Shown here: piece by piece, positions 7,131 to 16,172 of the stretch
Layout: each line of letters starts with the position of its first letter
How positions within the stretch are numbered: the first letter of the stretch is position 1
NCBI GenBank assembly: GCA_947497585.1
Contig: CANMHG010000001.1
Span: 186,001-250,000, forward strand
Source: an uncultured Bacillaceae bacterium
Lineage (GTDB): Bacteria > Bacillota > Bacilli > Bacillales > Bacillaceae_L
Length of the DNA: 64,000 bases
Direction: 5' to 3'
Notes under the pieces: model-generated
Databases searched by the model: none
What the model was told of the DNA's origin: nothing
What the model saw: only the letters and a program-made list of their open reading frames with translations
Made by a program: the position numbers and the translations under genes

Positions 7131-8405
7131 ATGAAAAGAAAAAAACTTATGAAAAATATTCCGTTGCTATACTTTGTTTTTAGTTTAGGATGGATATTTT
7201 TCTCGGAAATGTTGATTAATCAACTAGAAATAACAGCTAAACTATATGAAATCTTACAAACAGGCAAGGGTTTGTTATTCGTTGGATTTACCACCTTTCT
7301 CATCTACATTATTATAAAAAAGCATGAGGCTTTAAAGACATTAGAAGAAAAAGAACAAGAGTTGTCTTCATTAATTAATGCCATGCCGGATTTTGTCTGC
7401 TTCAAGGATGGTGAAGGTCGATGGGTAAGGGTGAATCAATTTGGAAAAGATTTATATCATCTAAACCATATAAATTATTACGGGAAAACAGACGCCGAAC
7501 TCGCAGAAGTATCTCCATTCTTTAAGGATGCTTTTTTATACTGTATTCAGAGTGACAAGGAGGCCTGGGCTCAAAATGGTACCTCCCGGTGTGAAGAGTC
7601 CTTTTATGTACCAAGCGGTGAACTTAAAACCTTTGATGTAATCAAGGTACCGCTCTTCTTTAGCAATGGGGAGAGAAGAGGTCTCGTAACAATTGGTCGG
7701 GATATTACGCAACAGAAGAATGCAGAAACTATGCTATTACAAAAAGAAAAGCTTTCAGTTGTAGGTGAGCTCGCAGCTGGTATTGCACACGAAATACGTA
7801 ATCCGCTTACATCAATTAAAGGTTTTGTACAGCTAATGAAGGAGACTGATCATTCTACAACTAACCGGTATGATATTATCCTTTCGGAATTAGATCGAAT
7901 TAATCAAATTGTAGGTGAATTGTTGGTCTTATCTAAGCCCCAAAGTGTGATACATAAGCCTTTCAATATTAATGATATGATTAAATATGTAGTAAACTTA
8001 ACTTCTCATGAAGCATTAATGTATAACGTCCAACTTGAAGTCCGTGATAAGGTTCAAGACACTTACATTAATGGTGATATAAATCAGTTAATCCAAGTCT
8101 TTATTAATATCCTTAAAAATTCTATAGACGCTATGCCAAAGGGCGGACGCATTCTTTTTACGGTAGAGAAGCTGAATGGAAATGTGGAATTCAAGATTGA
8201 AGACACAGGGGTTGGTATACCTGTAGAAAGACTTGAAAGAATTGGTGAGCCATTCTTTACTCTTAAGGAGAAAGGTATGGGTTTGGGTCTGACAGTTAGT
8301 AATAAGATAATACATGAACATAAAGGTTCCATGGAGATTGAGAGTGAAGTGGGTATCGGAACAAGAGTAACCGTGAATATACCAGTTTATCAAGTAGAAG
8401 AGTAA
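7131..8405 (+). CDS. Membrane PAS histidine kinase, sporulation-kinase type
   Basis: A 424-residue kinase: two membrane helices (about 10-30 and 45-62), one PAS domain (about 75-195, ending GRDITQQ), HisKA with the phospho-acceptor in AGIAHEIRNPLT, and an HATPase_c domain with N box (NILKNSIDAM), G1 (DTGVGIP) and G2 (GMGLGL). The layout resembles KinE/KinC-type kinases feeding the Spo0F-Spo0A relay. There is no response regulator gene beside it, which fits an orphan phosphorelay kinase. Its promoter lies back to back with that of the minus-strand RNA. Signal unknown. Confidence 0.9.
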   Translation: MKRKKLMKNIPLLYFVFSLGWIFFSEMLINQLEITAKLYEILQTGKGLLFVGFTTFLIYIIIKKHEALKTLEEKEQELSSLINAMPDFVCFKDGEGRWVRVNQFGKDLYHLNHINYYGKTDAELAEVSPFFKDAFLYCIQSDKEAWAQNGTSRCEESFYVPSGELKTFDVIKVPLFFSNGERRGLVTIGRDITQQKNAETMLLQKEKLSVVGELAAGIAHEIRNPLTSIKGFVQLMKETDHSTTNRYDIILSELDRINQIVGELLVLSKPQSVIHKPFNINDMIKYVVNLTSHEALMYNVQLEVRDKVQDTYINGDINQLIQVFINILKNSIDAMPKGGRILFTVEKLNGNVEFKIEDTGVGIPVERLERIGEPFFTLKEKGMGLGLTVSNKIIHEHKGSMEIESEVGIGTRVTVNIPVYQVEE

Positions 8406-8434
8406 ACACTTGGCTAAAATGCCAAGTGTTTTTT
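8405..8434 (+). terminator. Intrinsic terminator after the PAS kinase
   Basis: Perfect 10-bp stem AACACTTGGC / GCCAAGTGTT, loop TAAAAT, then a T-run; the stem begins at the stop codon. Confidence 0.9.
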
Positions 8435-8587
8435 GGGTTTAAGATTGAAAAATAAATAGTTAGCGATAATTATGTTGATTATGGAATAAGACTGAAATAA
8501 TTGAAATGTTAATGAAATATAAGTTGACTAATGGGTTGAATTTTAGGAAAATTAGTATTATTTAAAAATATTAAGCTGGAGGCTATT

Positions 8588-9538
8588 ATGGATATTAGAG
8601 AGAATGCAAAGCAACTAAAAGAGAGCATAGGAAAAGTTATCATTGGTAAAGATGAAGTCGTAGAGCTTTTATTGAATGCGGTATTAAATAAAGGGCATAT
8701 TTTACTAGAAAGTGTCCCAGGAACTGGAAAAACAATGTTAGCAAAAAGTTTTTCTAAAACAATAAGTGGTGAGTTTAAAAGAATTCAATTTACACCAGAC
8801 GTACTTCCTAGTGACGTTACAGGTATTCAGTTCTTTAATCCGAAAGAACAAGAATTTCAATTACGTCCAGGTCCAGTTATGACAAATATTCTTTTAGCAG
8901 ATGAAATCAACAGGGCAACACCACGTACTCAATCTAGTTTACTAGAGGTAATGGAAGAACGACAAGTAACGATTGACGGAGAAACATTAAAACTTCCTTC
9001 GCCATTTGTGGTTATTGCGACACAAAACCCTATCGAGTCACAACAAGGGACGTTTGCTTTACCTGAGGCACAGATGGACCGTTTCTTTGTGCAAATTGAT
9101 ATCGGTTATCCAAGTTTTGAAGAAGAGAAACAAATGATGAATGCATATAGACAAAATAATCCGATTGAGGATTTATTGGAAATTTTCACAAAAGAAGATA
9201 TAACAAAAATGCAGCGTGAGGTCCAGGCTGTTAAGCTTTCTGATGATGTTGAGAACTACTTACTACAAATCGTGCATGCAACGAGAGAACATCTAGATGT
9301 TGAAGTAGGAGTTAGTCCACGTGGAACACTTGCACTCATGAGAGCTGCTCAAGGTAGAGCTTATATATCTGGACGTTCTTTCGTGACGCCAGAAGACATT
9401 AAATTTATGGCTCCATTTGTTGTATCACATCGATTAGTCCTTACAATGGAAGGTTCTCTTAAGAAGACAAGTCGACAAGTTATTCAAGAGATTCTATCTT
9501 CAGTTTCTGTACCAGTTGAAGCGGGAGCGGTTAATTAA
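8588..9538 (+). CDS. MoxR-family AAA+ ATPase
   Basis: A 316-residue MoxR ATPase: Walker A in VPGTGKTM, Walker B in LLADEINR, sensor region ATQNPIES, and an arginine-finger/lid region in the second half. MoxR proteins act as chaperone-like ATPases with a DUF58 partner. The start is an ATG with CTGGAGG upstream. The stop overlaps the next start by one base (TAATG), so it is translationally coupled to the DUF58 gene. The order MoxR, DUF58, third membrane protein resembles B. subtilis yeaC-yeaD-yebA. Confidence 0.93.
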   Translation: MDIRENAKQLKESIGKVIIGKDEVVELLLNAVLNKGHILLESVPGTGKTMLAKSFSKTISGEFKRIQFTPDVLPSDVTGIQFFNPKEQEFQLRPGPVMTNILLADEINRATPRTQSSLLEVMEERQVTIDGETLKLPSPFVVIATQNPIESQQGTFALPEAQMDRFFVQIDIGYPSFEEEKQMMNAYRQNNPIEDLLEIFTKEDITKMQREVQAVKLSDDVENYLLQIVHATREHLDVEVGVSPRGTLALMRAAQGRAYISGRSFVTPEDIKFMAPFVVSHRLVLTMEGSLKKTSRQVIQEILSSVSVPVEAGAVN

Positions 9539-10728
9539 TGGAATGGCAAAAGCAAGTTTCTTTAGGAAATGAGTTATCATTTTTGGGGATTATCTCCTTA
9601 GTGGTTTTATTTTCTGGTATTCTAGGAAAATCATTTTTCTTGCTTTTTGTGGGGGCATTCTTCCTCGTCTTTATCTATGCAAATCAACTCTATCTAAAGA
9701 GGGTAGGAAATCAATTAACTGTTACATGTGACCAGTCGGTTGTAAAGCTTTTTCAAGGCGAAAGTGAACGGTTCTCACTTGCTTTGAGTCAAAGGGGTAT
9801 CTTTCCAATTTTTAATGCAACATTACGAGTGACAATTGATAATGTTCTAGAGTTTGATAATGGTAGAGATATTATTGATGGTGAGCAAGTAGAATTGATC
9901 ATCCCTATTTCACTATTCAGAAAACAAAAAGTGGGTATTGAACTTCCTTTTGTTGCGAGGAAAAGAGGAGTGGCAAGAATTCGTACAATTGAGATGCGTA
10001 TCCCTCATTTGTTTGGTTTTGGTGAGTTATATCTAAAAAGAATAAAGGAAATTCCTTTTGAGACAATTGTTTATACAAACCCACATGCTGTAAGTGGGAT
10101 TGAAAGAATCATTCCAAAGAATCAAGGAGAATATCCTATAAGGCAGTCCTTTTTTGAAGATATGTCGGCGATTACAGGAGCAAGAGACTATAACTCTGCA
10201 GACCCTTTTAATCGAATTCATTGGAAAGCTTCTGCCCGAACTGCACATTTACAAACAAAGCAATTTGAGAGGACAGCCTTATTTTCTTGGACATTATTTG
10301 TAAATGTTAGAGAAAGGAAATTAGAAGAAATACTAAGTGGTTTAACTTACCTTTTAGAGTATGCTACAAAGAAAAATATAGCGTTTGAGCTTTTTGTAAA
10401 TGTAAGAAGGGCAGGAAAGACACCTTATTTACATATTCCTATGGGAGTTGGTAAAGAGCATCTGCAAAAAGTACTAGAAATCATTGCTAGACTTAGTAAG
10501 CATAGTGTTACGATTCCTTTTCACAATATGGTATATACAGTAGGGAGACAAAGCCAATTATCACCGTACGTAATTCTATGTGGTGAGTTCGAACAAAATG
10601 AAGCCATTGTTTTAAATACACTAAAGAAGCGTGGTATTGATTCGTTTAAACTGTTTGAGCATGAAGGATTAACTCATCTAAACCGAACCGCGTTGCAAGA
10701 AAGGAAGGTAGTAGACTATGCAGGATAG
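9538..10728 (+). CDS. DUF58 membrane protein, MoxR partner
   Basis: A 396-residue protein with two close membrane helices (about 14-48), then a long extramembrane part carrying the DUF58 signature: GARDYNSADPFNRIHWKASA followed by LQTKQFE. DUF58 proteins are von-Willebrand-A-like partners of MoxR ATPases, with roles in assembly of envelope or secreted complexes; the exact client here is unknown. Starts inside the stop of the MoxR gene and overlaps the next gene by 11 bases, so the three form one operon. Confidence 0.9.
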   Translation: MEWQKQVSLGNELSFLGIISLVVLFSGILGKSFFLLFVGAFFLVFIYANQLYLKRVGNQLTVTCDQSVVKLFQGESERFSLALSQRGIFPIFNATLRVTIDNVLEFDNGRDIIDGEQVELIIPISLFRKQKVGIELPFVARKRGVARIRTIEMRIPHLFGFGELYLKRIKEIPFETIVYTNPHAVSGIERIIPKNQGEYPIRQSFFEDMSAITGARDYNSADPFNRIHWKASARTAHLQTKQFERTALFSWTLFVNVRERKLEEILSGLTYLLEYATKKNIAFELFVNVRRAGKTPYLHIPMGVGKEHLQKVLEIIARLSKHSVTIPFHNMVYTVGRQSQLSPYVILCGEFEQNEAIVLNTLKKRGIDSFKLFEHEGLTHLNRTALQERKVVDYAG

Positions 10729-11935
10729 TGCCTTTCAACGCGTCTATCAGTATTTAATGGAGATAATTTTTCTCTACATCATACTAGTACTGTTTTACTT
10801 TCATACAACAAGTTTGCCGCCTATCCTCCCATTTATAATCATAGTAGCTTTTGGAGGATTATCTTACTTACTCTTATTAACAAAACTAAATGACCGAACA
10901 CCATTTTTCGTAGTGATGGTTTTAATACCGATTATTGCTTATGTTAGCAGTATGTTTGGCTATGGATTCGGTATGAGTTTAGCTTTGTCAGCTTTTGTTT
11001 GTTGGCGAGTCATTGCCTACTATAACCAAGGCTATCGGCCATCAGAATCAACCATATTAGTTGTTACTCTTATTGCTGGTTTTTTAATTTATTTAGGATC
11101 TGTTGTACAAGGTTATCCCTTGAAAAATGTTCCATTGTACTTAATTCTTTCTCAGTTGTTATTTTTAATGCTTGGCAAGATGATTAATGGGATTTATATT
11201 AGTTCCGTTTCGAACAAGAGCAAGACAGCCAGGAGGCAAACAGGATCAATGGTTGCAATGTTCTTCGGATTAACAGTTGCTGCTGCAGTCACTGCTATTG
11301 GTTTCCCATTGTTATTTAAATTTATCCTTTCAGGGTTAATGAGCCTTGTTGGTAAAGGAATGTATGCTATTTCGGTCCCTTTATTCAATGCGGTTGATAA
11401 TGCTGAATTTAGTAGAAATTCACAAGGGGATACTGGAGGAGTAAGTGGATGGGATAAGGCATTAGAGAATAAAGAATTGCAGGCAATTGGTGATTCATTG
11501 TTCAATATATGGACAGTGCTAGGGATTCTTTCAATTATCGTTATTGCTATCATCGCATTTATATTGGCTAGAAAACGAATGATTAGGAGTGAAGAGGTTG
11601 TTGCTGCAGGTATTCCTTTCTCTATGACAATAGGCAATGCAGGACTGGCTGAACAATCTTGGTTTAAGAAAAGAAAAGATGCACCGAGTGAAAAGGTTCG
11701 AAGGTTGGTATTAGAACTTGAAACGCATGCGGCTAAGAAAGGTCGTGGGCGATTTGGATATGAAACAGTTGAAGAATGGTTATCACGCGAAAAATTCTTA
11801 GATAGAAACCTTGTTTCAGCCTACGAAAAGGTTAGGTATGGAGAAGAACAATTATCTGAGACTGAAAATGCACAATGTGATGCCATTGTAAAACAACTAA
11901 AGAGTCAAATGCGTGATCTTAAAAAAGAAAAATAA
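10718..11935 (+). CDS. Polytopic membrane protein with C-terminal DUF4129, no transglutaminase core
   Basis: A 405-residue protein with about seven membrane helices in the first 210 residues, one more at about 263-285, and a cytoplasmic DUF4129-like tail (KVRRLVLELETHAAKKGRGR ... ETVEEWLSRE). In the usual MoxR/DUF58 operons the third gene (YebA type) carries an extracellular transglutaminase-like domain between the last helices. Here only about 60 residues lie there and no Cys-His-Asp triad is present, so this is a shortened form lacking the enzyme. Overlaps the DUF58 gene by 11 bases. A weak terminator follows. Confidence 0.8.
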   Translation: MQDSAFQRVYQYLMEIIFLYIILVLFYFHTTSLPPILPFIIIVAFGGLSYLLLLTKLNDRTPFFVVMVLIPIIAYVSSMFGYGFGMSLALSAFVCWRVIAYYNQGYRPSESTILVVTLIAGFLIYLGSVVQGYPLKNVPLYLILSQLLFLMLGKMINGIYISSVSNKSKTARRQTGSMVAMFFGLTVAAAVTAIGFPLLFKFILSGLMSLVGKGMYAISVPLFNAVDNAEFSRNSQGDTGGVSGWDKALENKELQAIGDSLFNIWTVLGILSIIVIAIIAFILARKRMIRSEEVVAAGIPFSMTIGNAGLAEQSWFKKRKDAPSEKVRRLVLELETHAAKKGRGRFGYETVEEWLSREKFLDRNLVSAYEKVRYGEEQLSETENAQCDAIVKQLKSQMRDLKKEK

Positions 11936-11951
11936 TGAGATACATTGGAAA

Positions 11952-11981
11952 AGCCGCTTGCTAATCTGCTAGCGGTTTGAT
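11952..11981 (+). terminator. Possible weak terminator after the MoxR operon
   Basis: Short stem (CCGCT / AGCGG, extendable with mismatches) followed by TTTGATTT. Weak, but it lies just past the operon's last stop. Confidence 0.4.
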
Positions 11982-12008
11982 TTATGTGAAAAAAGGAGTT
12001 GGTAGTAA

Positions 12009-12791
12009 TTGACGTATTCGCTTAATTTAAATGGAAAAATAGCTATTGTAACAGGAGCAAGTCGAAAGGCCGGAATCGGGGCAGCGATATGTCATGCTTT
12101 AGCAGATGCTGGGGCAGATATCTTCTTTACGCATTGGTCCACCTATGACCGTGCAATGCCGTGGGGAGAACAACTTAATGATCAACATGTTTTAAAAGAA
12201 GAGCTTATTATGAAGGGTGTAAGGTGTGAACACTGTGAGTTAGATCTGGCTAGACCAGATAGTGTTCAGAATCTTTTACTCCAGGTTTCCAACACACTTG
12301 GTTCACCAAGTATTTTAGTGAATAATGCTGCTTATTCAACAAGTACAAGTTTTGATGAGATATCAGAAGAAGAGCTTGATTTGCATTATTTCATCAATGT
12401 AAGGGCAACTACTTTACTTAGTGCTGCTTTTGCAAAAGGCTTCACAAATGGTAGGGGAGGAAGAATTATAAACCTAACCTCAGGTCAATCACTTGGACCT
12501 ATGCCAGGGGAATTAGCCTATGCAGCAACTAAGGGTGCTGTAGAAGCGATGACGGTTACGCTATCAGCAGAAGTAGCTTCGAAAGGAATAACAGTCAATG
12601 CTGTTAATCCCGGACCAACTGATACAGGGTGGATTAATGACGAGCTCCGAGAACAGCTAGAGCCGAGGTTCGGACTTGGAAGAATAGGGAATCCCAAAGA
12701 TATCGCAAGGCTCATCAGATTTTTAGCTAGCGATGATGCTGAATGGATTACTGGGCAAATCATCCATTCTGAAGGTGGATTTAAAAGATAA
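12009..12791 (+). CDS. Short-chain dehydrogenase/reductase
   Basis: A 260-residue classical SDR: cofactor motif TGASRKAGIGAA (two residues longer than the usual TGxxxGIG), NNAAYS, catalytic Ser in NLTSGQS and the YAATK Tyr-Lys pair, NPGPTDTGW after it, and a C-terminal GQIIHSEGG. An insert after beta-2 (HWSTYDRAMPWGEQLNDQ) sets it apart from FabG. It probably reduces or oxidises an alcohol/ketone with NAD(P)H; substrate unknown. Start TTG, 10 bases after GGAG. Monocistronic. Confidence 0.88.
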   Translation: MTYSLNLNGKIAIVTGASRKAGIGAAICHALADAGADIFFTHWSTYDRAMPWGEQLNDQHVLKEELIMKGVRCEHCELDLARPDSVQNLLLQVSNTLGSPSILVNNAAYSTSTSFDEISEEELDLHYFINVRATTLLSAAFAKGFTNGRGGRIINLTSGQSLGPMPGELAYAATKGAVEAMTVTLSAEVASKGITVNAVNPGPTDTGWINDELREQLEPRFGLGRIGNPKDIARLIRFLASDDAEWITGQIIHSEGGFKR

Positions 12792-12865
12792 ATTACCAAT
12801 TATAGAAACATAATAGTCTTTCTCTATCCAACTTACTCATATAGTTGAGTTAGGAGGTGAAAGAG

Positions 12866-13132
12866 ATGACACTAATAAATGAGCGTGAGAAACTTTTACG
12901 GGTAAATGCTATTGCTGCAAACCTTATTAGAGAGATGCTTAAGGACGGAAGAGCTTATGATGAGAATCAATTAAGGAGTGCTGTTGAAAATCTTTCGAGG
13001 TCACTTGTTACACTTACAAATATTCAACTGGGTGTAGAGGGTGATACAGAGGAAGCTCTTAAAACAACACTGTCCAAGGTTAAAATTGCTTATAACTCAG
13101 TATCAAAAAATAAGCTGAAGCAGCCTGTTTAA
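12866..13132 (+). CDS. Hypothetical helical protein (88 aa)
   Basis: Not recognised. The product is soluble, mostly helical and charged (MTLINEREKLLRVNAIAANL ... KNKLKQPV) with no cysteine. The ATG at 12866 sits correctly behind AGGAGG; an in-frame GTG at 12857 overlaps that box and is less likely. It stands alone and ends at a bidirectional terminator shared with a small spore-protein-like gene on the other strand. Confidence 0.7.
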   Translation: MTLINEREKLLRVNAIAANLIREMLKDGRAYDENQLRSAVENLSRSLVTLTNIQLGVEGDTEEALKTTLSKVKIAYNSVSKNKLKQPV

Positions 13133-13142
13133 ACTAAAAATA

Positions 13143-13167
13143 AAGAAGGGCTCCTATGGCCCTTCTT
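13143..13167. terminator. Bidirectional terminator hairpin
   Basis: Nine-base-pair stem AAGAAGGGC / GCCCTTCTT with a 7-nt loop, between an 88-aa gene (+) and a 43-aa gene (-). Confidence 0.75.
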
Positions 13168-13176
13168 ATGTAACAA

Positions 13177-13308
13177 TTATTTATTTTTTTGTTTTTTTGC
13201 TTTTTTAGGTGTTCCAGCTATTTCCCCAGCAAACTCAGTATCTTTACCTGAAACGTTTGGATTTGCAACCTCTTGGGTAATTTTATTTTGCCTACCTTTT
13301 TTCGCCAA
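13177..13308 (-). CDS. Short gamma-SASP-like protein (43 aa)
   Basis: Starts at TTG (MAKKGRQNKITQEVANPNV...) 7 bases after AGGAGGGG. It ends with a very basic tail (TPKKAKKQKNK). The central GKDTEFAGEIAG resembles the GTEFASE motif of gamma-type small acid-soluble spore proteins (SspE), the site cut by the germination protease GPR. Only one such motif is present and the chain is about half the usual length, so this is a truncated or minimal relative rather than a standard SspE. Call rests on one short motif. Confidence 0.6.
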   Translation of the reverse strand: MAKKGRQNKITQEVANPNVSGKDTEFAGEIAGTPKKAKKQKNK

Positions 13309-13361
13309 TGTTTACCCCTCCTCTGATTAAAATTCAATTCGCAATTATAGATTGTCGATTC

Positions 13362-14150
13362 TTACTCGTTTCTATGCATTTCTAAATTCTCCATGTACTC
13401 ATGAATAATACGGTTTACCTCATTTGCGTGTTTCGTTGGAATTTGGTGGCGGGCTTTAGAAATAAATACTTTAGTTGTGTTCTCAATATATCGTTCTAAC
13501 ATTTTTTGATAGCTATGAAGATAGTGGTCTCGAGTACCATCAATCAATAACACAGGTACTTTTATGTCTGACAAGCTATTCGTACAGTTATATTTTAGCC
13601 CCTCAACATACATTTGATAAAGAATTTCAGGGTTTGCCTTCAAAACATATTTCTCAATCTCTTTTTTATATTCTTTACTTGTGCCATGGGCTTGTCCAAG
13701 AACTTTTGCCAAAAAAGGGAGTCCCTTCATTCTTACAGTGAAGATACCAAGCTTGAATTCTGATCTAAGTAGAAATGTATTTACCTCTGGGAAACCTCCC
13801 ATTAAAATTAAACCGCTTACTCGTTTTGGGTGTGATAATGCGAGTTCTAATGCAATAGACCCTCCATTAGAGTATCCACAAATGACTGCTTGCTCTATGT
13901 TTAAGTGATCTAGAACCTCACAAATATCTTCGGCTAATAAAGGTAGAGTGATTTTTTCATCATCATAACCACTTTGACCATTTCCTCTTAAGTCAATACA
14001 AACTGTTTTGTAGTGTTTAGAAAGAGGGAGCTGTTTTCTAAAGGTTACTAATCCCATTCCAGGCGGATGGATAAACACAATAGGTTTTCCTGAGCCTGAG
14101 CTTTCATAATAAATCGGTACAGATTTATTTTTTATTTCTGCAATAGGCAT
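13362..14150 (-). CDS. Alpha/beta-hydrolase
   Basis: A 262-residue alpha/beta-hydrolase: VFIHPPGMG oxyanion region, DLRGNGQS, nucleophile elbow GYSNGG, acid in IDGTRDHY, and late His in KARHQIP. The family includes 3-oxoadipate-enol-lactonase-like and other small esterases; substrate unknown. The frame is open further upstream, but the ATG at 14150 lies 6 bases after GGAGG while the one at 14156 abuts it, so 14150 is chosen. Monocistronic, no signal peptide. Confidence 0.87.
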   Translation of the reverse strand: MPIAEIKNKSVPIYYESSGSGKPIVFIHPPGMGLVTFRKQLPLSKHYKTVCIDLRGNGQSGYDDEKITLPLLAEDICEVLDHLNIEQAVICGYSNGGSIALELALSHPKRVSGLILMGGFPEVNTFLLRSEFKLGIFTVRMKGLPFLAKVLGQAHGTSKEYKKEIEKYVLKANPEILYQMYVEGLKYNCTNSLSDIKVPVLLIDGTRDHYLHSYQKMLERYIENTTKVFISKARHQIPTKHANEVNRIIHEYMENLEMHRNE

Positions 14151-14220
14151 GGTCATCCTCCAAAGTTCGTACGATTTTATTGTTAGTATGAACAGATTGG
14201 GCTCCATTATTAACAAAAAA

Positions 14221-14262
14221 GAGGCTATCAATTGGATAACCCAAGTAGATAGCCTCTTTTTT
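14221..14262. terminator. Terminator hairpin with T-runs on both strands
   Basis: Nine-base-pair stem GAGGCTATC / GATAGCCTC, loop 18 nt, with an A-run before and a T-run after. On the minus strand it can end the alpha/beta SASP transcript. The same arm sequence recurs in the hairpin at 48441-48466. Confidence 0.65.
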
Positions 14263-14379
14263 TAATTTTTACACCTTGAGAGGTGTAAACCGTTCATGTT
14301 TGTGGTGAAATTTTTTAGCGCTTATGATGTGTCATGGTGTATGGTAATCAATTATCTCAAGGAAGTAGATCGTGGTGGT

Positions 14380-14409
14380 ATTGATTACATTTCTATTGAT
14401 TACATTTCT
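14380..14409. repeat. Tandem 15-bp direct repeat in a gene-free stretch
   Basis: ATTGATTACATTTCT occurs twice head to tail. The surrounding stretch (14263-14473) has no open frame with a ribosome binding site; it also holds a short hairpin ACACCT/AGGTGT at 14271-14286. Nothing else is apparent. Confidence 0.6.
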
Positions 14410-14473
14410 ATGGTGTGTAGTTATGTTAAGCTAAAAAACTTCAAGTTGTGGTAAGGTGTAATGGCAGTTTTTC

Positions 14474-14659
14474 TTATAATCGTTCTTGAGCTAAGCTAAC
14501 TAGACGTTTAGTGATTTCTCCACCAACAGAGCCGTTAGCTCGAGCAGAAGTATCCGCGCCAAGATTTACACCGAATTCCTGTGCAATCTCATACTTCATT
14601 TGGTCAAGTGCTGCTTGGGCACCAGGGACAAGTAAGTTATTTGTGTTATTACTAGCCAT
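14474..14659 (-). CDS. Alpha/beta-type small acid-soluble spore protein
   Basis: A 61-residue DNA-binding spore-core protein. It has the family's two conserved blocks: [15 protein letters not shown], which contains the GPR cleavage site around EIA, and [17 protein letters not shown]. Such proteins coat and protect spore DNA and are degraded at germination. Start ATG preceded by AGGAGG. The upstream region is AT-rich; I could not place a confident sigma-G promoter. Length and motifs are typical. Confidence 0.96.
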   Translation of the reverse strand: MASNNTNNLLVPGAQAALDQMKYEIAQEFGVNLGADTSARANGSVGGEITKRLVSLAQERL

Positions 14660-14832
14660 CTGTTTTCGACCTCCTTTCGTATGTTCCTTACTATCTTGTG
14701 TTTAATCTTAAAAGATATACACATTTTTTAAAAAAAGTTTTTAAAGTTAATAGAAATACGCATCACCATTGACGATAAATCAAGTTATTAGTAAGATGGA
14801 AACGATATTTATAAATGTTTAGGGATGATTAG

Positions 14833-15675
14833 ATGGCTTCGTTTATTTTAAAAAAACGCCTAAATAATAATGTGATCATTGCAGACCATGAAGCTTATGG
14901 AGAAGTTGTATTATTAGGAAAAGGCTTAGGCTTTGGGAAGAACCCGAATGATTGGATCGAAGTGGATTCCTATGAAAAGATGTTTGTATTAAAAAATGAA
15001 GTAGAACAAGAGCAATACATGAAATTATTACCTACTATTGATGAAGAGTTTGTTGAGGTTATGAACGATCTCATCTACTTGATAAGTGAAAATATTCACT
15101 CCTCAATACATGAGCATATTCATATTGCCTTAACAGATCATATTGCATTTGCCATTAAACGGGTAAAGCAAGGTATATATATTGAAAATCCATTTTTGAC
15201 TGAAACAAAAGATATGTATCCAACAGAGTATGGACTTGCAGTAAAGGTTGTTAAGCTATTGCATGACGCAGTGGGGGTAATGCTTCCAGACGGTGAGATT
15301 GGGTTTATAGCACTACATATTCATAGTGCCATTTCAAACAAATCATCTGATGAGTTCCATCATTATGTAGATTTAATTAGTGAATTGATTCAATTGGTAG
15401 AAGTATCATTAAAGGTCAAACTCGACCGTGAGGGAATTCAATACCTTCGTCTAGCTAGACATCTTACCAATATAATAAAAAGAGCACAAAATAGAGATAA
15501 AGTTTATGCATCGAGCGAACTAGCAAATTTATTGAAGAATGAATACCCTCTGTGCTATAATCTTTCTTGTAAAGTGATGTTGGAAATAAAAAACGCTTTA
15601 CATATTTCAGTTCTAGATGCGGAAATAGTTTATTTCACAATGCATCTCCAAAGATTAATTAGTAAAAATGAATAA
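14833..15675 (+). CDS. glcT: PtsGHI-type transcriptional antiterminator GlcT
   Basis: A 280-residue BglG/SacY-family antiterminator: an N-terminal CAT RNA-binding domain (about 1-58), then PRD1 (about 65-170, with His in HEHIHIALTDH and LHIHSA) and PRD2 (about 172-280, His in RLARHL and FTMHLQR). In Bacillus GlcT, phosphorylation of PRD histidines by the glucose permease and HPr sets activity; active dimers bind a RAT hairpin and stop early termination. A RAT-like site follows at 15682, before ptsH, which fits GlcT rather than LicT or SacT. Start ATG; ribosome site GGGATG is weak. Confidence 0.93.
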   Translation: MASFILKKRLNNNVIIADHEAYGEVVLLGKGLGFGKNPNDWIEVDSYEKMFVLKNEVEQEQYMKLLPTIDEEFVEVMNDLIYLISENIHSSIHEHIHIALTDHIAFAIKRVKQGIYIENPFLTETKDMYPTEYGLAVKVVKLLHDAVGVMLPDGEIGFIALHIHSAISNKSSDEFHHYVDLISELIQLVEVSLKVKLDREGIQYLRLARHLTNIIKRAQNRDKVYASSELANLLKNEYPLCYNLSCKVMLEIKNALHISVLDAEIVYFTMHLQRLISKNE

Positions 15676-15681
15676 TTACAA

Positions 15682-15717
15682 TTTACGTGTTACTGATCAT
15701 GCAGGCATGAGTAAATT
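15682..15717 (+). promoter_or_regulatory. GlcT-type ribonucleic antiterminator (RAT)
   Basis: The sequence around ACGTGTTACTGAT and CAGGCATGAGT matches the B. subtilis ptsG RAT as I remember it. It overlaps the left arm of the following terminator, the standard arrangement for mutually exclusive RNA folds. Confidence 0.82.
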
Positions 15718-15796
15718 AGATGTGTTTATTTATCTTCATTTGGGTAATTTAACCTTATGAGATAATAAATTTACTTCTATTACTCATGCCTTTTTT
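15704..15796 (+). terminator. GlcT-controlled leader terminator before ptsH
   Basis: Ten-base-pair stem GGCATGAGTA (15704-15713) with TACTCATGCC (15781-15790), then a T-run. Its left arm is the right arm of the RAT, so GlcT binding would prevent it forming and allow ptsHI transcription. Confidence 0.82.
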
Positions 15797-15905
15797 ACAT
15801 ATATAAATAGTAATTATTCGGATACTAGTTAATAAGGTTCCTTCTTTTTAGTGAACAAATAAAAGAGGGTACTATATAACATTATGATAAAGGAGACAAC
15901 AAACA

Positions 15906-16172
15906 ATGGCAGAAAAAACATTTAAAGTTACAAGCGAATCAGGAATTCATGCAAGACCAGCAACTGTATTAGTTCAATCAGCAGGTAAGTTTAACTCAGA
16001 TATTCACCTTGAGTACAATGGGAAAAGAGTAAACTTAAAATCAATTATGGGTGTAATGTCATTAGCGATTCAACAAGGTTCAGAAATTAAAATCATTGCA
16101 GAAGGTAGTGATGAAGAAGCTGCAATAACAGGTATCACTGAAACAATGGCAAAAGAAGGGCTTGGGGAATAA
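15906..16172 (+). CDS. ptsH: Phosphocarrier protein HPr
   Basis: An 88-residue HPr: His-15 in SGIHARPAT takes phosphate from enzyme I and passes it to sugar permeases; Ser-46 in [10 protein letters not shown] is the site of HPr kinase, which makes the CcpA co-repressor. Length and both sites are canonical. AAGGAG precedes the ATG. The next gene starts directly after the stop. The leader carries a GlcT antiterminator site, but there is no ptsG between. Confidence 0.98.
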   Translation: MAEKTFKVTSESGIHARPATVLVQSAGKFNSDIHLEYNGKRVNLKSIMGVMSLAIQQGSEIKIIAEGSDEEAAITGITETMAKEGLGE

